Positions 9,378-17,269 of a DNA stretch of 64,000 nt are shown one piece after another (position 1 is the stretch's first letter; each line of letters starts with the position of its first letter). The notes beneath the pieces were generated by a model, which made no database searches, had not been told where the DNA came from, and worked only from the letters and a program-made list of their open reading frames with translations. A program made the position numbers and the translations under genes. The stretch is taken from the NCBI RefSeq assembly GCF_009826975.1, contig NZ_WUMO01000009.1, positions 62,001-126,000 of the forward strand. The letters run 5' to 3'. Source of the DNA: Flavobacterium sp. HBTb2-11-1. Its GTDB lineage: Bacteria; Bacteroidota; Bacteroidia; Flavobacteriales; Flavobacteriaceae.

Positions 9378-9424
9378 AAAACAATAAACCAAAAACAATA
9401 AACCAAAAACAATAAACAACAAAC
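9378..9424 (+). repeat. A-rich tandem repeat after the four-helix-bundle gene
   Basis: Three near-copies of an ACAATAAACCAAAA unit, the last ending ACAATAAACAACAAAC, occupy the gap before cysS. They are complementary in character to the T-rich run before the small gene. Confidence 0.7.
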
Positions 9425-9434
9425 ATTAAAAAAT

Positions 9435-10916
9435 ATGCCACTATATAGCAGTCAGCCTTTAAAAATATACAATTCACTTTCGGGTGAAAAAGAAGATTTC
9501 AAACCAATCCATGAAGGAAACGTTGGAATGTATGTTTGTGGACCTACCGTATATAGTAATGTCCATTTAGGAAACGTGAGAACTTTTATGTCTTTTGATG
9601 TAATTTTCAGATATTTTCTTCATTTGGATTATAAAGTTCGTTATGTTCGAAATATAACCGATGTTGGACATATCGTAGACGACGTGGATGAAGGTGAAGA
9701 TAAAATTGCTAAAAAAGCACGCTTAGAGCAATTGGAACCAATGGAAGTAGTACAGCGTTATACTGTAGATTTCCACAACATTCTAAAAGCTTTCAACTTT
9801 TTGCCTCCAAGCATCGAGCCTACAGCAACAGGGCATATTATTGAGCAAATTGAAATTATTAAAAAAATTATCGATAAAGGCATCGCTTATGTGGCAAACG
9901 GATCGGTATATTTTGATGTTGTAAAATATAACGAGACTAATAATTACGGTATTTTAAGCGGTAGAAATATCGATGATATGCTGGCAAACACACGTGATCT
10001 TGACGGGCAATCTGACAAGAGAAATCCACAAGATTTTGCGCTTTGGAAAAAAGCAGAGCCGGAACATATCATGAGATGGCCTTCACCTTGGAGTGATGGT
10101 TTCCCTGGATGGCACTTAGAGTGTACTGCCATGAGCACCAAATATCTTGGGAATCATTTTGACATTCACGGAGGCGGAATGGATTTAAAATTCCCTCACC
10201 ACGAGTGTGAAATCGCTCAAAATGAAGCTTGCACAGGTCAGGCGCCAGTAAATTACTGGATGCATGCGAACATGCTTACTTTAAACGGAAAGAAAATGGC
10301 AAAATCGACTGGAAACAATATTCTTCCAGGCGAAATTCTTAGCGGAGACAACAACATCTTAAGCAAACCATTTTCTGCTTCTGTAACTCGTTTTTTCATG
10401 CTTCAAGCACACTACAGAAGCATCTTAGATTTTTCTGATGATGCTATTGTTGCAGCCGAAAAAGGATATAAAAGATTGATGGAAGCACTAGATGCTTTAC
10501 CAAATATTACTGCAGGAAATTCTAGTTCAATAGATTTTGCTGCTTGGAAACAGCTTTGCTACGATGCAATGAATGATGATTTCAACACGCCAATTTTAAT
10601 TGCGCAGCTGTTTGAAGCCGTTCGCTACATCAATTTATTAAAAGATGGCAAAGAAACGATTTCTGCTGATGATTTAGCCGATTTCAAAAAAGCCGTAAAT
10701 GCTTTTGTTTTTGACGTTTTAGGACTTAATGACGACAAAGCTGCTGATGGCGATAGCGATAAACTGGAAGGTGTAGTAAACATGCTTATCGAAATGAGAA
10801 ATCAGGCGAGAGCAGATAAAAACTTTGCGCTTTCTGACCAAATTCGCGATCAATTAATTGCTTTGGGAATTCAGCTTAAAGACGGAAAAGAAGGAACTAC
10901 TTTTAGCATTCAATAA
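9435..10916 (+). CDS. cysS: Cysteine--tRNA ligase
   Basis: This 493-residue class I aminoacyl-tRNA synthetase charges tRNA-Cys. The N-terminal catalytic core has the first zinc Cys in YVCGPTVY, the HIGH-type motif as HLGN (in SNVHLGNVRTF), more zinc ligands in WHLECTAMS and HHECEIAQ, and the KMSKS-type loop as KMAKSTGN. The C-terminal third is helical, with the typical end segment NQARADKNFALSDQIRDQL that precedes tRNA anticodon recognition. Length is normal. The ATG follows the A-rich repeat by about ten bases. It is single-copy in the window and essential in bacteria. Confidence 0.97.
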   Translation: MPLYSSQPLKIYNSLSGEKEDFKPIHEGNVGMYVCGPTVYSNVHLGNVRTFMSFDVIFRYFLHLDYKVRYVRNITDVGHIVDDVDEGEDKIAKKARLEQLEPMEVVQRYTVDFHNILKAFNFLPPSIEPTATGHIIEQIEIIKKIIDKGIAYVANGSVYFDVVKYNETNNYGILSGRNIDDMLANTRDLDGQSDKRNPQDFALWKKAEPEHIMRWPSPWSDGFPGWHLECTAMSTKYLGNHFDIHGGGMDLKFPHHECEIAQNEACTGQAPVNYWMHANMLTLNGKKMAKSTGNNILPGEILSGDNNILSKPFSASVTRFFMLQAHYRSILDFSDDAIVAAEKGYKRLMEALDALPNITAGNSSSIDFAAWKQLCYDAMNDDFNTPILIAQLFEAVRYINLLKDGKETISADDLADFKKAVNAFVFDVLGLNDDKAADGDSDKLEGVVNMLIEMRNQARADKNFALSDQIRDQLIALGIQLKDGKEGTTFSIQ

Positions 10917-10923
10917 AAAAGTA

Positions 10924-10980
10924 TTCAATATTAGTTTTTAGTGTTTCATTCATTCTGAACACTAAAAACTGAGTATTGAA
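10924..10980. repeat. Long hairpin between cysS and yidD
   Basis: A perfect 13-base stem (AGTTTTTAGTGTT with AACACTAAAAACT) closes a 12-base loop and is extended outward by TTCAATA paired with TATTGAA. No T tract follows in either direction, so it looks more like a dispersed palindrome or RNA-processing hairpin than a classical terminator. Confidence 0.7.
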
Positions 10981-11006
10981 CACCAACTAAACGATACAAG
11001 AAAAAT

Positions 11007-11255
11007 ATGTTTTCAAAAATTCTGATATATCCGTTTGTATTGTTAGTCCGTTTTTATCAGACTGCCATTTCACCGTTTACACCGGCTTCTTGCAGATTTG
11101 AGCCAACTTGTTCGACATATATGATTCAAGCACTGCAAATTCACGGATTGTTTTATGGCGGATTTTTAGGCATCAAACGTATCTTAAGCTGTCATCCTTG
11201 GGGAAGAAGCGGTTACGATCCTGTACCAGAAAAGAAATGCAACCACAAACATTAA
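11007..11255 (+). CDS. yidD: Membrane protein insertion efficiency factor YidD
   Basis: This 82-residue protein has the complete family core: LLVRFYQTAISPFTPASCRFEPTCS, then GLFYGGFLGIKRILSCHPW and GYDPVP, including the conserved Cys residues. YidD is a small membrane-associated protein that assists YidC in inserting inner membrane proteins. In many bacteria it lies by rnpA and yidC; here it sits between cysS and lgt, which is common in flavobacteria. The gene is short but unmistakable. Confidence 0.96.
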   Translation: MFSKILIYPFVLLVRFYQTAISPFTPASCRFEPTCSTYMIQALQIHGLFYGGFLGIKRILSCHPWGRSGYDPVPEKKCNHKH

Positions 11256-11319
11256 CTTTTTAGAAAGCGGTACTTTACATTAAATATTTATTTTTACAGC
11301 TATATAAAAACATTTATAC

Positions 11320-12252
11320 ATGACACACGCCTTAAATTTAGTTTGGAATCCTTCTGAAGGAATCAACTTAGGATTTTTTATGATCCGATATTATAGCCTA
11401 ATGTTTGTAATTGCATTTGGCTTAGGATGGTTCCTAATGAAAAAGATGTTCGAAAGAGAAAACGAATCGATTGAAAAACTGGATTCTTTATTCGTTTGGA
11501 CCGTTTTAGCCACTTTAATAGGCGCTCGTTTAGGTCATGTTTTCTTCTATGATTGGGAATATTTCAGAAATCATTTACTTGAAATTTTCCTTCCATTTAG
11601 ATTTGAACCAGAATTTCATTTTACAGGTTTCCAAGGATTAGCAAGCCATGGCGCAGCTATTGCAATCATTGTTGCGATGTACTATTACAGTAAAAAAATA
11701 TTAAAACGTCCGTTATTATGGATTTTAGACCGTGTTGTAATTCCTGTTGCAAGCGGTGCTATTTTTGTTCGTTTAGGAAACTTCTTTAACTCTGAAATTA
11801 TTGGTCACGAAACTGACTCTGCATTCGGAATCCGTTTTCTTCACGACAAATTCAGCAAAGCCGAAGCCGTACAGAAAACAGGAATAGCCGATCCAAAAGA
11901 AGCTTATAACGCAATAGCTTCAGACCCAAGATTTGCAAACATATTAGCCGAGGTACCTTCAAGACATCCTACTCAGCTTTACGAAGCGATCTGTTACGTT
12001 TTTGTTTTTGCTATTTTATACTTTTTATACTGGAAAACAAATGCAAGACTTAAATCTGGACTTTTATTCGGATTGTTTTTAGTTCTTTTATTTGTTGTGC
12101 GTTTCATCGTAGAGTTTGTAAAAGAAAGCCAAGGCGGTTTTGAGAGCGAATTAGGCTTATTTTCGACAGGACAATGGCTAAGCATACCATTTATCATTAT
12201 TGGACTTTTCTTTGTTATTAGAGCACAAAGAAATCCTTTAGCTGACGCATAA
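11320..12252 (+). CDS. lgt: Prolipoprotein diacylglyceryl transferase
   Basis: This 310-residue inner membrane enzyme moves diacylglyceryl from phosphatidylglycerol to the lipobox Cys of prolipoproteins, the first step in lipoprotein maturation. About seven hydrophobic segments are visible. Family motifs include IRYYSLMFVIAFGLGWFL at the first helix, the GLASHGAAIAI stretch with the conserved His, the Lgt signature RLGNFFNSEIIGHETD (Arg, Asn, Glu), and RHPTQLYEAICY. The segment between the signature and RHPTQLYEA (about residues 172-215) is longer than in E. coli Lgt, as is usual in Bacteroidota. The gene ends before a bidirectional terminator. Confidence 0.96.
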   Translation: MTHALNLVWNPSEGINLGFFMIRYYSLMFVIAFGLGWFLMKKMFERENESIEKLDSLFVWTVLATLIGARLGHVFFYDWEYFRNHLLEIFLPFRFEPEFHFTGFQGLASHGAAIAIIVAMYYYSKKILKRPLLWILDRVVIPVASGAIFVRLGNFFNSEIIGHETDSAFGIRFLHDKFSKAEAVQKTGIADPKEAYNAIASDPRFANILAEVPSRHPTQLYEAICYVFVFAILYFLYWKTNARLKSGLLFGLFLVLLFVVRFIVEFVKESQGGFESELGLFSTGQWLSIPFIIIGLFFVIRAQRNPLADA

Positions 12253-12275
12253 AACAATTTTAATTCATAAAAAAA

Positions 12276-12298
12276 GCCCAATATTTAAAGTATTGGGC
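12276..12298. terminator. Bidirectional terminator between lgt and the convergent gene
   Basis: A perfect 8-base stem (GCCCAATA with TATTGGGC) with a 7-base loop is preceded by an A tract and followed by a T-rich tract, so it can serve both convergent genes. Confidence 0.88.
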
Positions 12299-12307
12299 AT
12301 TTTCTTT

Positions 12308-12922
12308 TTATGGTTGATACGAAATACCAAATTCGATATTCTTAGTATTATATCCTGCATTACTGCTTCCTAAACCTGCATTAGAAACGTGCCGCAAACT
12401 CGGGCGAAGATCAAACTGAAATTTATGATAACTTGCAGTAAAACCAACTGCTAAAACATCAGCAAAAGCAAATCCTTTTGACATTCTCTCTGTTTCTGTA
12501 TCTGTAATAAGAGGACCAACACTTCCTAATATATATATCGAGCACATTTTCCCAATTGGCTTTCTAACCACAAATCCAATATTCAGAACATATTCCATCA
12601 CCTCCTTCATTTTCGTATATTCTATTCTTTTCTGCTCGAAATCTGGTTTCTCTGGCTTTACAAAATAATAATTCAATAATTGATGTTTTCCAAAATTGAT
12701 TTCGGACTGAATTAAAACTTCGTATTCAAAATTTTTAGTCTCTTTGATCTTGTAATAGAGTTGCGCCTTATAAAAATGATTTTCAAAAGTATAATCGGTA
12801 TTACTAAATTCACTTCCAAAACCATAACTCAAACCTAATCTATAATTACTGCTTTTCTCTTGCGCTTGAAGCTGAAATACCGCTAATAAAACAGCAATAA
12901 AGAATATTTGTTTTTGGATCAT
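12308..12922 (-). CDS. Hypothetical secreted protein, small beta-barrel-like
   Basis: The protein has 204 residues from the ATG that opens the signal peptide (MIQKQIFFIAVLLAVFQLQA, then Q). An upstream in-frame ATG overlaps a promoter box and is unlikely to be used. The mature part alternates aromatic and polar residues (NYRLGLSYGFGSEF, FYKAQLYYKIKE, FEYEVLIQSEINFG) and ends NIEFGISYQP, as in an eight-stranded outer membrane barrel. No family is recognised with certainty. The gene lies downstream of secDF on the same strand but beyond the secDF terminator and with its own promoter box, so it is probably transcribed separately. Confidence 0.7.
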   Translation of the reverse strand: MIQKQIFFIAVLLAVFQLQAQEKSSNYRLGLSYGFGSEFSNTDYTFENHFYKAQLYYKIKETKNFEYEVLIQSEINFGKHQLLNYYFVKPEKPDFEQKRIEYTKMKEVMEYVLNIGFVVRKPIGKMCSIYILGSVGPLITDTETERMSKGFAFADVLAVGFTASYHKFQFDLRPSLRHVSNAGLGSSNAGYNTKNIEFGISYQP

Positions 12923-12945
12923 AATTCGTTTTGGATTGGCAGATG

Positions 12946-12953
12946 CAAACATA
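12946..12953 (-). promoter_or_regulatory. -7 promoter box of the small secreted protein gene
   Basis: TATGTTTG matches the Bacteroidota TAnnTTTG box and lies 23 bases before the ATG of the signal peptide. It overlaps the secDF terminator's T tract and the unused upstream ATG. Confidence 0.55.
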
Positions 12954-12957
12954 AAAA

Positions 12958-12983
12958 AAAGATCCAGTTTTCACTGGATCTTT
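12958..12983 (-). terminator. Rho-independent terminator of secDF
   Basis: AAAGATCCAGT and ACTGGATCTTT form a perfect 11-base stem around TTTC. On the minus strand it is followed by eight T residues, 25 bases after the secDF stop. Confidence 0.9.
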
Positions 12984-13007
12984 CTATTATATCAAACAAG
13001 GTTTTAA

Positions 13008-15998
13008 TTATGCCTTATTGTGTTTGTCTTCAATTGTGTGTTTCTCATCACTTGAAATCGTGTCAACCAATACTGGTGTAGCAATAAATAATGAAGAGTA
13101 AGTCCCCACGATAATACCGATTAACATTGCGAAGATAAATCCTCTGATAGACTCTCCACCGAAGATAAACATCGTTAATAATACGATGATCATCATTAAT
13201 GAAGTATTCAATGTTCTAGATAATGTAGTATTAATAGAAGCGTTTACGATATCTTCGAAGGTACCTTTACGGTTTCCGATGATAAATTCTCTCACCCTGT
13301 CAAATACAATTACCGTATCATTCATAGAGTAACCAATTACAGTCAAAATCGCAGCGATAAAGTGCTGATCCATTTCCATATGGAATGGCATGAATTTGTA
13401 GCATAAAGAGTAAATTCCTAATACGAAGATTACGTCGTGCGCAACTGCTGCAATCGCACCTAATGAATATTGCCATTTACGGAAAGACACCATTAAGTAT
13501 AAGAAAATAACTGCCATTGCACCAAGAACTGCCCAGTAAGAGTTAGTTTTAATATCCTCAGAGATAGAAGCACCTACTTTAGAAGCTTGCAATACTCCAA
13601 CTCTCTTACCATCAAATGAATTGATAAATTTATCATAAGTAGTATTTGGGAAATATTTCTGTAATGCAGCGTATAATTTCTGGTTTACTTCTTCATCGAT
13701 AGCAACACCGTCTTCTTTAATTTTATATTTAGTAGTGATTTTCAATTGATCATCATCACCTAAAATCTTAGCTTCAACCGGAGTACCGAATGCTGCAGAC
13801 AATTCATCTGAAACTGCAGTAGCATCAACCGGTTTTTCGAATTTAACTTGGAAAGTTCTTCCTCCAACAAAATCAACACCTTCATCTAATCCGTTAACGA
13901 AGAAGATAGAAATTAAACTCACCACAACAACAATTGAAGAGAAGATATAAGTGAATTTTTTGATTTTAATGAAATCAAAGTGGAAGTTTGTAAACCAGTT
14001 TTTAGTAATATTTGTAGAGAAAGTCAAATCTGCTTTTCCTGCAATATTTCTGTCAATGAAGATTCTCGCAATAAAGATTGATGTAAACAATGAAGTTACG
14101 ATACCAATTAATAATGTTAATGCGAATCCTTTAATAGGACCTGTTCCGAAAATGAACAAGATAGCTCCAGTTAAAACGTGAGTAACGTTAGCATCAATAA
14201 TAGAACGCATTGCACCATGCCATCCGTAAGAAGCTGTAACTGCTTCAGAAAGAGATTTTCCTTCACGCAATTCCTCTTTCGCTCTTTCGTAGATAATAAT
14301 GTTCGCATCTACAGCAGTACCTAATGTAAGTACGATACCTGCAATACCTGGTAATGTCAATACAAAACCAAAACTTGCCATAATTCCGAATAAGAATAAT
14401 AAGTTCAATAATAACGCAAGGTTTGCATACCAACCAGCTTTACCATAATAGAATACCATCCAAACACAAACTAATAAGAAACCTAATACAGAAGAAATTG
14501 TACCTGCATCAATAGCCGCTTGTCCTAAAGATGGACCAACAACAGTAGACTGGATAATATCTGCAGAAGCTGGTAATTTACCTGCATTTAATACGTTAGC
14601 TAAATCTTTAGTTTCAGCTACATCAAATGAACCTGTAATCTCAGATCTTCCTCCAGCAATAGGACCGCTTGTTACACCTGGAGCAGAATATACGATATCA
14701 TCTAATACAATAGCAATGTAGCTTTTTTGAGCGAATGCTCTACCTGTCAATTCTTCCCAAACTTTAGCACCTTGGCTGTTCATTTGCATAGAAACAGCTG
14801 GTTTACCCATTTGGTCAAAAGTATCTTTTGCATCAGTTACAACACCACCGCTCATTGCTGGGTTATTGTCTCTGTTTCCTTTTAAAGCATATAATTCAAC
14901 TGCTTCGATATCAGCAGCGCTTTTAATATCTTTAGCTTTAGGATCTTTTATAGTTGTTGGCTTACTCCATACAAATTTTGCATAGTGTTGGTCAGCAGCC
15001 AATAATACTCTAATTTCTGGTCTTTTGAAATAATCATTGATAGCTGCAGTATCTTTAGGAGCAAAGTATCCTAAAACTGGTCCACCACCTTGAACGATCA
15101 TTTTATCAAATAAAGGATTGTTTCCTTTTTTAACATCTGAAGAATCTTTAGCATCTGTTAATAATGCATTTAATGAATCTTTAGCAACCGTTTTAGTTTC
15201 AGTCTTTTTAACTTCTGTTTTCTTTAAAGCTTCGTTTGCAGATACTAAGAAATTTCCAATTTCTTCAATTTTGAAAGTTTCCCAAAACTCTAATTGAGCT
15301 TTTCCACCTAATAATTTTTTAATTCTATCAACATCCTTAGCACCTGGAAGCTCAACTAAGATTCTTCCTGTTTCTCCTAATTTTTGAATATTTGGTTGAG
15401 TAACACCAAATTTGTCGATACGCTCTCTTAATACTTTAAAAGCACTTTCTACAGACTCATCAACTTTTCTTTTGATCACTTTTTGAACTTGCGCATCAGA
15501 CATCTGAAAGTCAACCCCACCTTCTCCTTGAAGACTTCTGTTAGCGAAAATATCTGGAGATGCTAATTTTACAGTTCCTTTTGAATTTGCTTCAAAAGCT
15601 TCAAAAAACTTATTTAAATATGTTTTGTTTCCTTCTAAGTTTGCAGATGCATCAGCTAATGATTTATTAAAAACTGGATTTTTAGAATTATTAGCCAAAC
15701 CTTTTAATACATCTTTAATAGAAATTTGAAGAATAACGTTGATTCCTCCTTCTAAGTCAAGACCTTTATTAAGCTGTTTGTTTTTCACTTCGTTATAAGT
15801 GAAATCAGTAAAACCAAGATTTAATACTTTTTCTTTACCAATAGAATCTAAATATTTCAGCTCTTTATCAGGATTATCTCCTGCAAAAGCTTTAGCTTCA
15901 CTTTTGACACTATTTGCCACAAAAGTGAAGGATAGTTGGTAAATACTTACCAATGCAAATAGAATTGCGAAAAATTTAATAAGTCCTTTATTCTGCAT
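13008..15998 (-). CDS. secDF: Fused protein translocase subunit SecDF
   Basis: This 996-residue inner membrane protein joins SecD and SecF, which use the proton gradient to pull preproteins across the membrane after SecYEG/SecA. The N-terminal helix is followed by the SecD start KGLDLEGGINVILQIS. A large periplasmic region with VLRERIDKFGVTQPNIQ and RILVELPGAKD comes next, then the first transmembrane block (about 500-650), with the conserved LTLPGIAGIVLTLGTAVDANIIIYERAKEE segments. The SecF half begins near 680 and has VDFVGGRTFQVKFE, IGYSMNDTVIVFDRVRE and NTTLSRTLNTS. A Lys/Asp-rich insertion (about 255-290) is typical of Bacteroidota. Fusion is the rule in this phylum. The gene has its own terminator. 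Confidence 0.97.
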   Translation of the reverse strand: MQNKGLIKFFAILFALVSIYQLSFTFVANSVKSEAKAFAGDNPDKELKYLDSIGKEKVLNLGFTDFTYNEVKNKQLNKGLDLEGGINVILQISIKDVLKGLANNSKNPVFNKSLADASANLEGNKTYLNKFFEAFEANSKGTVKLASPDIFANRSLQGEGGVDFQMSDAQVQKVIKRKVDESVESAFKVLRERIDKFGVTQPNIQKLGETGRILVELPGAKDVDRIKKLLGGKAQLEFWETFKIEEIGNFLVSANEALKKTEVKKTETKTVAKDSLNALLTDAKDSSDVKKGNNPLFDKMIVQGGGPVLGYFAPKDTAAINDYFKRPEIRVLLAADQHYAKFVWSKPTTIKDPKAKDIKSAADIEAVELYALKGNRDNNPAMSGGVVTDAKDTFDQMGKPAVSMQMNSQGAKVWEELTGRAFAQKSYIAIVLDDIVYSAPGVTSGPIAGGRSEITGSFDVAETKDLANVLNAGKLPASADIIQSTVVGPSLGQAAIDAGTISSVLGFLLVCVWMVFYYGKAGWYANLALLLNLLFLFGIMASFGFVLTLPGIAGIVLTLGTAVDANIIIYERAKEELREGKSLSEAVTASYGWHGAMRSIIDANVTHVLTGAILFIFGTGPIKGFALTLLIGIVTSLFTSIFIARIFIDRNIAGKADLTFSTNITKNWFTNFHFDFIKIKKFTYIFSSIVVVVSLISIFFVNGLDEGVDFVGGRTFQVKFEKPVDATAVSDELSAAFGTPVEAKILGDDDQLKITTKYKIKEDGVAIDEEVNQKLYAALQKYFPNTTYDKFINSFDGKRVGVLQASKVGASISEDIKTNSYWAVLGAMAVIFLYLMVSFRKWQYSLGAIAAVAHDVIFVLGIYSLCYKFMPFHMEMDQHFIAAILTVIGYSMNDTVIVFDRVREFIIGNRKGTFEDIVNASINTTLSRTLNTSLMMIIVLLTMFIFGGESIRGFIFAMLIGIIVGTYSSLFIATPVLVDTISSDEKHTIEDKHNKA

Positions 15999-16181
15999 TA
16001 TTACTAAAAATTAATTATGTTTTATTTTTGATTTTGTTTTAAAGTCCCATAAAATAAGCCCTGACATGATTTTTTAAAACAAAAAAACGAGATCACGAAT
16101 TACCAATTTTTTTTTAAACCGAGCAAATATATAATTAACGAAAATATTAACCAATTTATTTATTAATTAATCTCAAAAAAA

Positions 16182-16201
16182 AAGCCGCAAAAGTGCAGCT
16201 T
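16182..16201 (-). terminator. Terminator of mdh
   Basis: AAGCCGCA and TGCAGCTT pair with one mismatch around AAAG. On the minus strand a run of nine or more T residues follows, about 25 bases after the mdh stop. Confidence 0.75.
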
Positions 16202-16223
16202 CTTTTCTTTTTTGCCGTTTTTA

Positions 16224-17159
16224 TTATACTAAAATCGTTTTTAAGGCATCATTCATACTACGAACGGCATCTGCACTTTTAGCAAATAATGCTTTTTCCT
16301 GATCGTTTAATTTAATATCAACTATCTCTTCTACTCCGTTTTTACCAATTATACATGGCACTCCAATACAGATATCATTTTGTCCATATTCTCCTTCTAC
16401 AAAAACAGAACATGCAATCATTTTTTTCTGATCGTTTAGAATACTGTCAACTAAATACGCTACAGAAGCACCTGGCGCATACCACGCCGAAGTCCCTAAA
16501 AGCCCAGTAAGAGTAGCTCCTCCTACCATCGTATCTGCTGCAACTTTTTGCAATACTTCTTCCGAAAGAAACTGCGATACTGGAATTCCATTATAAGAAG
16601 CTAAACGCGTTAACGGAATCATAGTGGTATCTCCATGACCTCCAATTACCATTGCCGAAATATCATTTGCGGGTTTATCCAAAGCTAATGAAAGGTAAGT
16701 TCTAAAACGAGAACTATCTAAAGCACCGCCCATTCCTATTATTCTATTTTTCGGAAGACCTGTAGCTTTCAAAGCCAAATACGTCATCGTATCCATCGGA
16801 TTGGAAACTACGACAATTATAGTATTAGGAGAATATTTTAGTACATTTTCGGCAACTGTTTTTACAATTCCTGCATTAATACCTATTAATTCTTCTCTAG
16901 TCATTCCTGGTTTTCTCGGAATTCCTGATGTAATTACTACTACATCGCTTCCCGCGGTTTTAGAATAATCGTTGGTAACTCCCGAAACTCTGGTATTAAA
17001 ACCTGTGTTTGTGGCACACTGTGTAATATCCAGCGCCTTCCCCTCTGCAAAACCTTCTTTAATATCCAACAATACTACTTCGCTTGCAATTTCTCTATAA
17101 GAAATGACATCTGCACAGGTAGCTCCAACATTTCCTGCTCCTACAATGGTAACTTTCAT
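16224..17159 (-). CDS. mdh: Malate dehydrogenase
   Basis: This 311-residue NAD-dependent enzyme of the LDH-like malate dehydrogenase group interconverts malate and oxaloacetate in the TCA cycle. The N-terminus has the Rossmann motif VTIVGAGNVGATCA with an acidic residue (VVLLDI) that selects NAD. Substrate arginines are in GIPRKPGMTREEL and ALDSSRFRTYL, and the catalytic His is in IGGHGDTTM. Length and the MGGALDSSR motif fit the bacterial type. The gene lies between the gyrB and mdh terminators, so it is probably a single-gene unit. Confidence 0.97.
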   Translation of the reverse strand: MKVTIVGAGNVGATCADVISYREIASEVVLLDIKEGFAEGKALDITQCATNTGFNTRVSGVTNDYSKTAGSDVVVITSGIPRKPGMTREELIGINAGIVKTVAENVLKYSPNTIIVVVSNPMDTMTYLALKATGLPKNRIIGMGGALDSSRFRTYLSLALDKPANDISAMVIGGHGDTTMIPLTRLASYNGIPVSQFLSEEVLQKVAADTMVGGATLTGLLGTSAWYAPGASVAYLVDSILNDQKKMIACSVFVEGEYGQNDICIGVPCIIGKNGVEEIVDIKLNDQEKALFAKSADAVRSMNDALKTILV

Positions 17160-17205
17160 ATTTTTTACTTTATCGGTTATTAATTATGTCTATTCTCTAA
17201 AAAGA

Positions 17206-17250
17206 CAATTCGTTTAATTGTCTAGTAAATTTAAACAATTAAACGAATTG
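17206..17250 (-). terminator. Long A+T-rich terminator hairpin of gyrB
   Basis: Two perfect 16-base arms (CAATTCGTTTAATTGT and its complement) flank a 13-base loop 20 bases after the gyrB stop. On the minus strand the sequence TCTTTTT follows. The stem is long but poor in G+C. Confidence 0.8.
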
Positions 17251-17269
17251 AAATTATTAATTTTTCATT

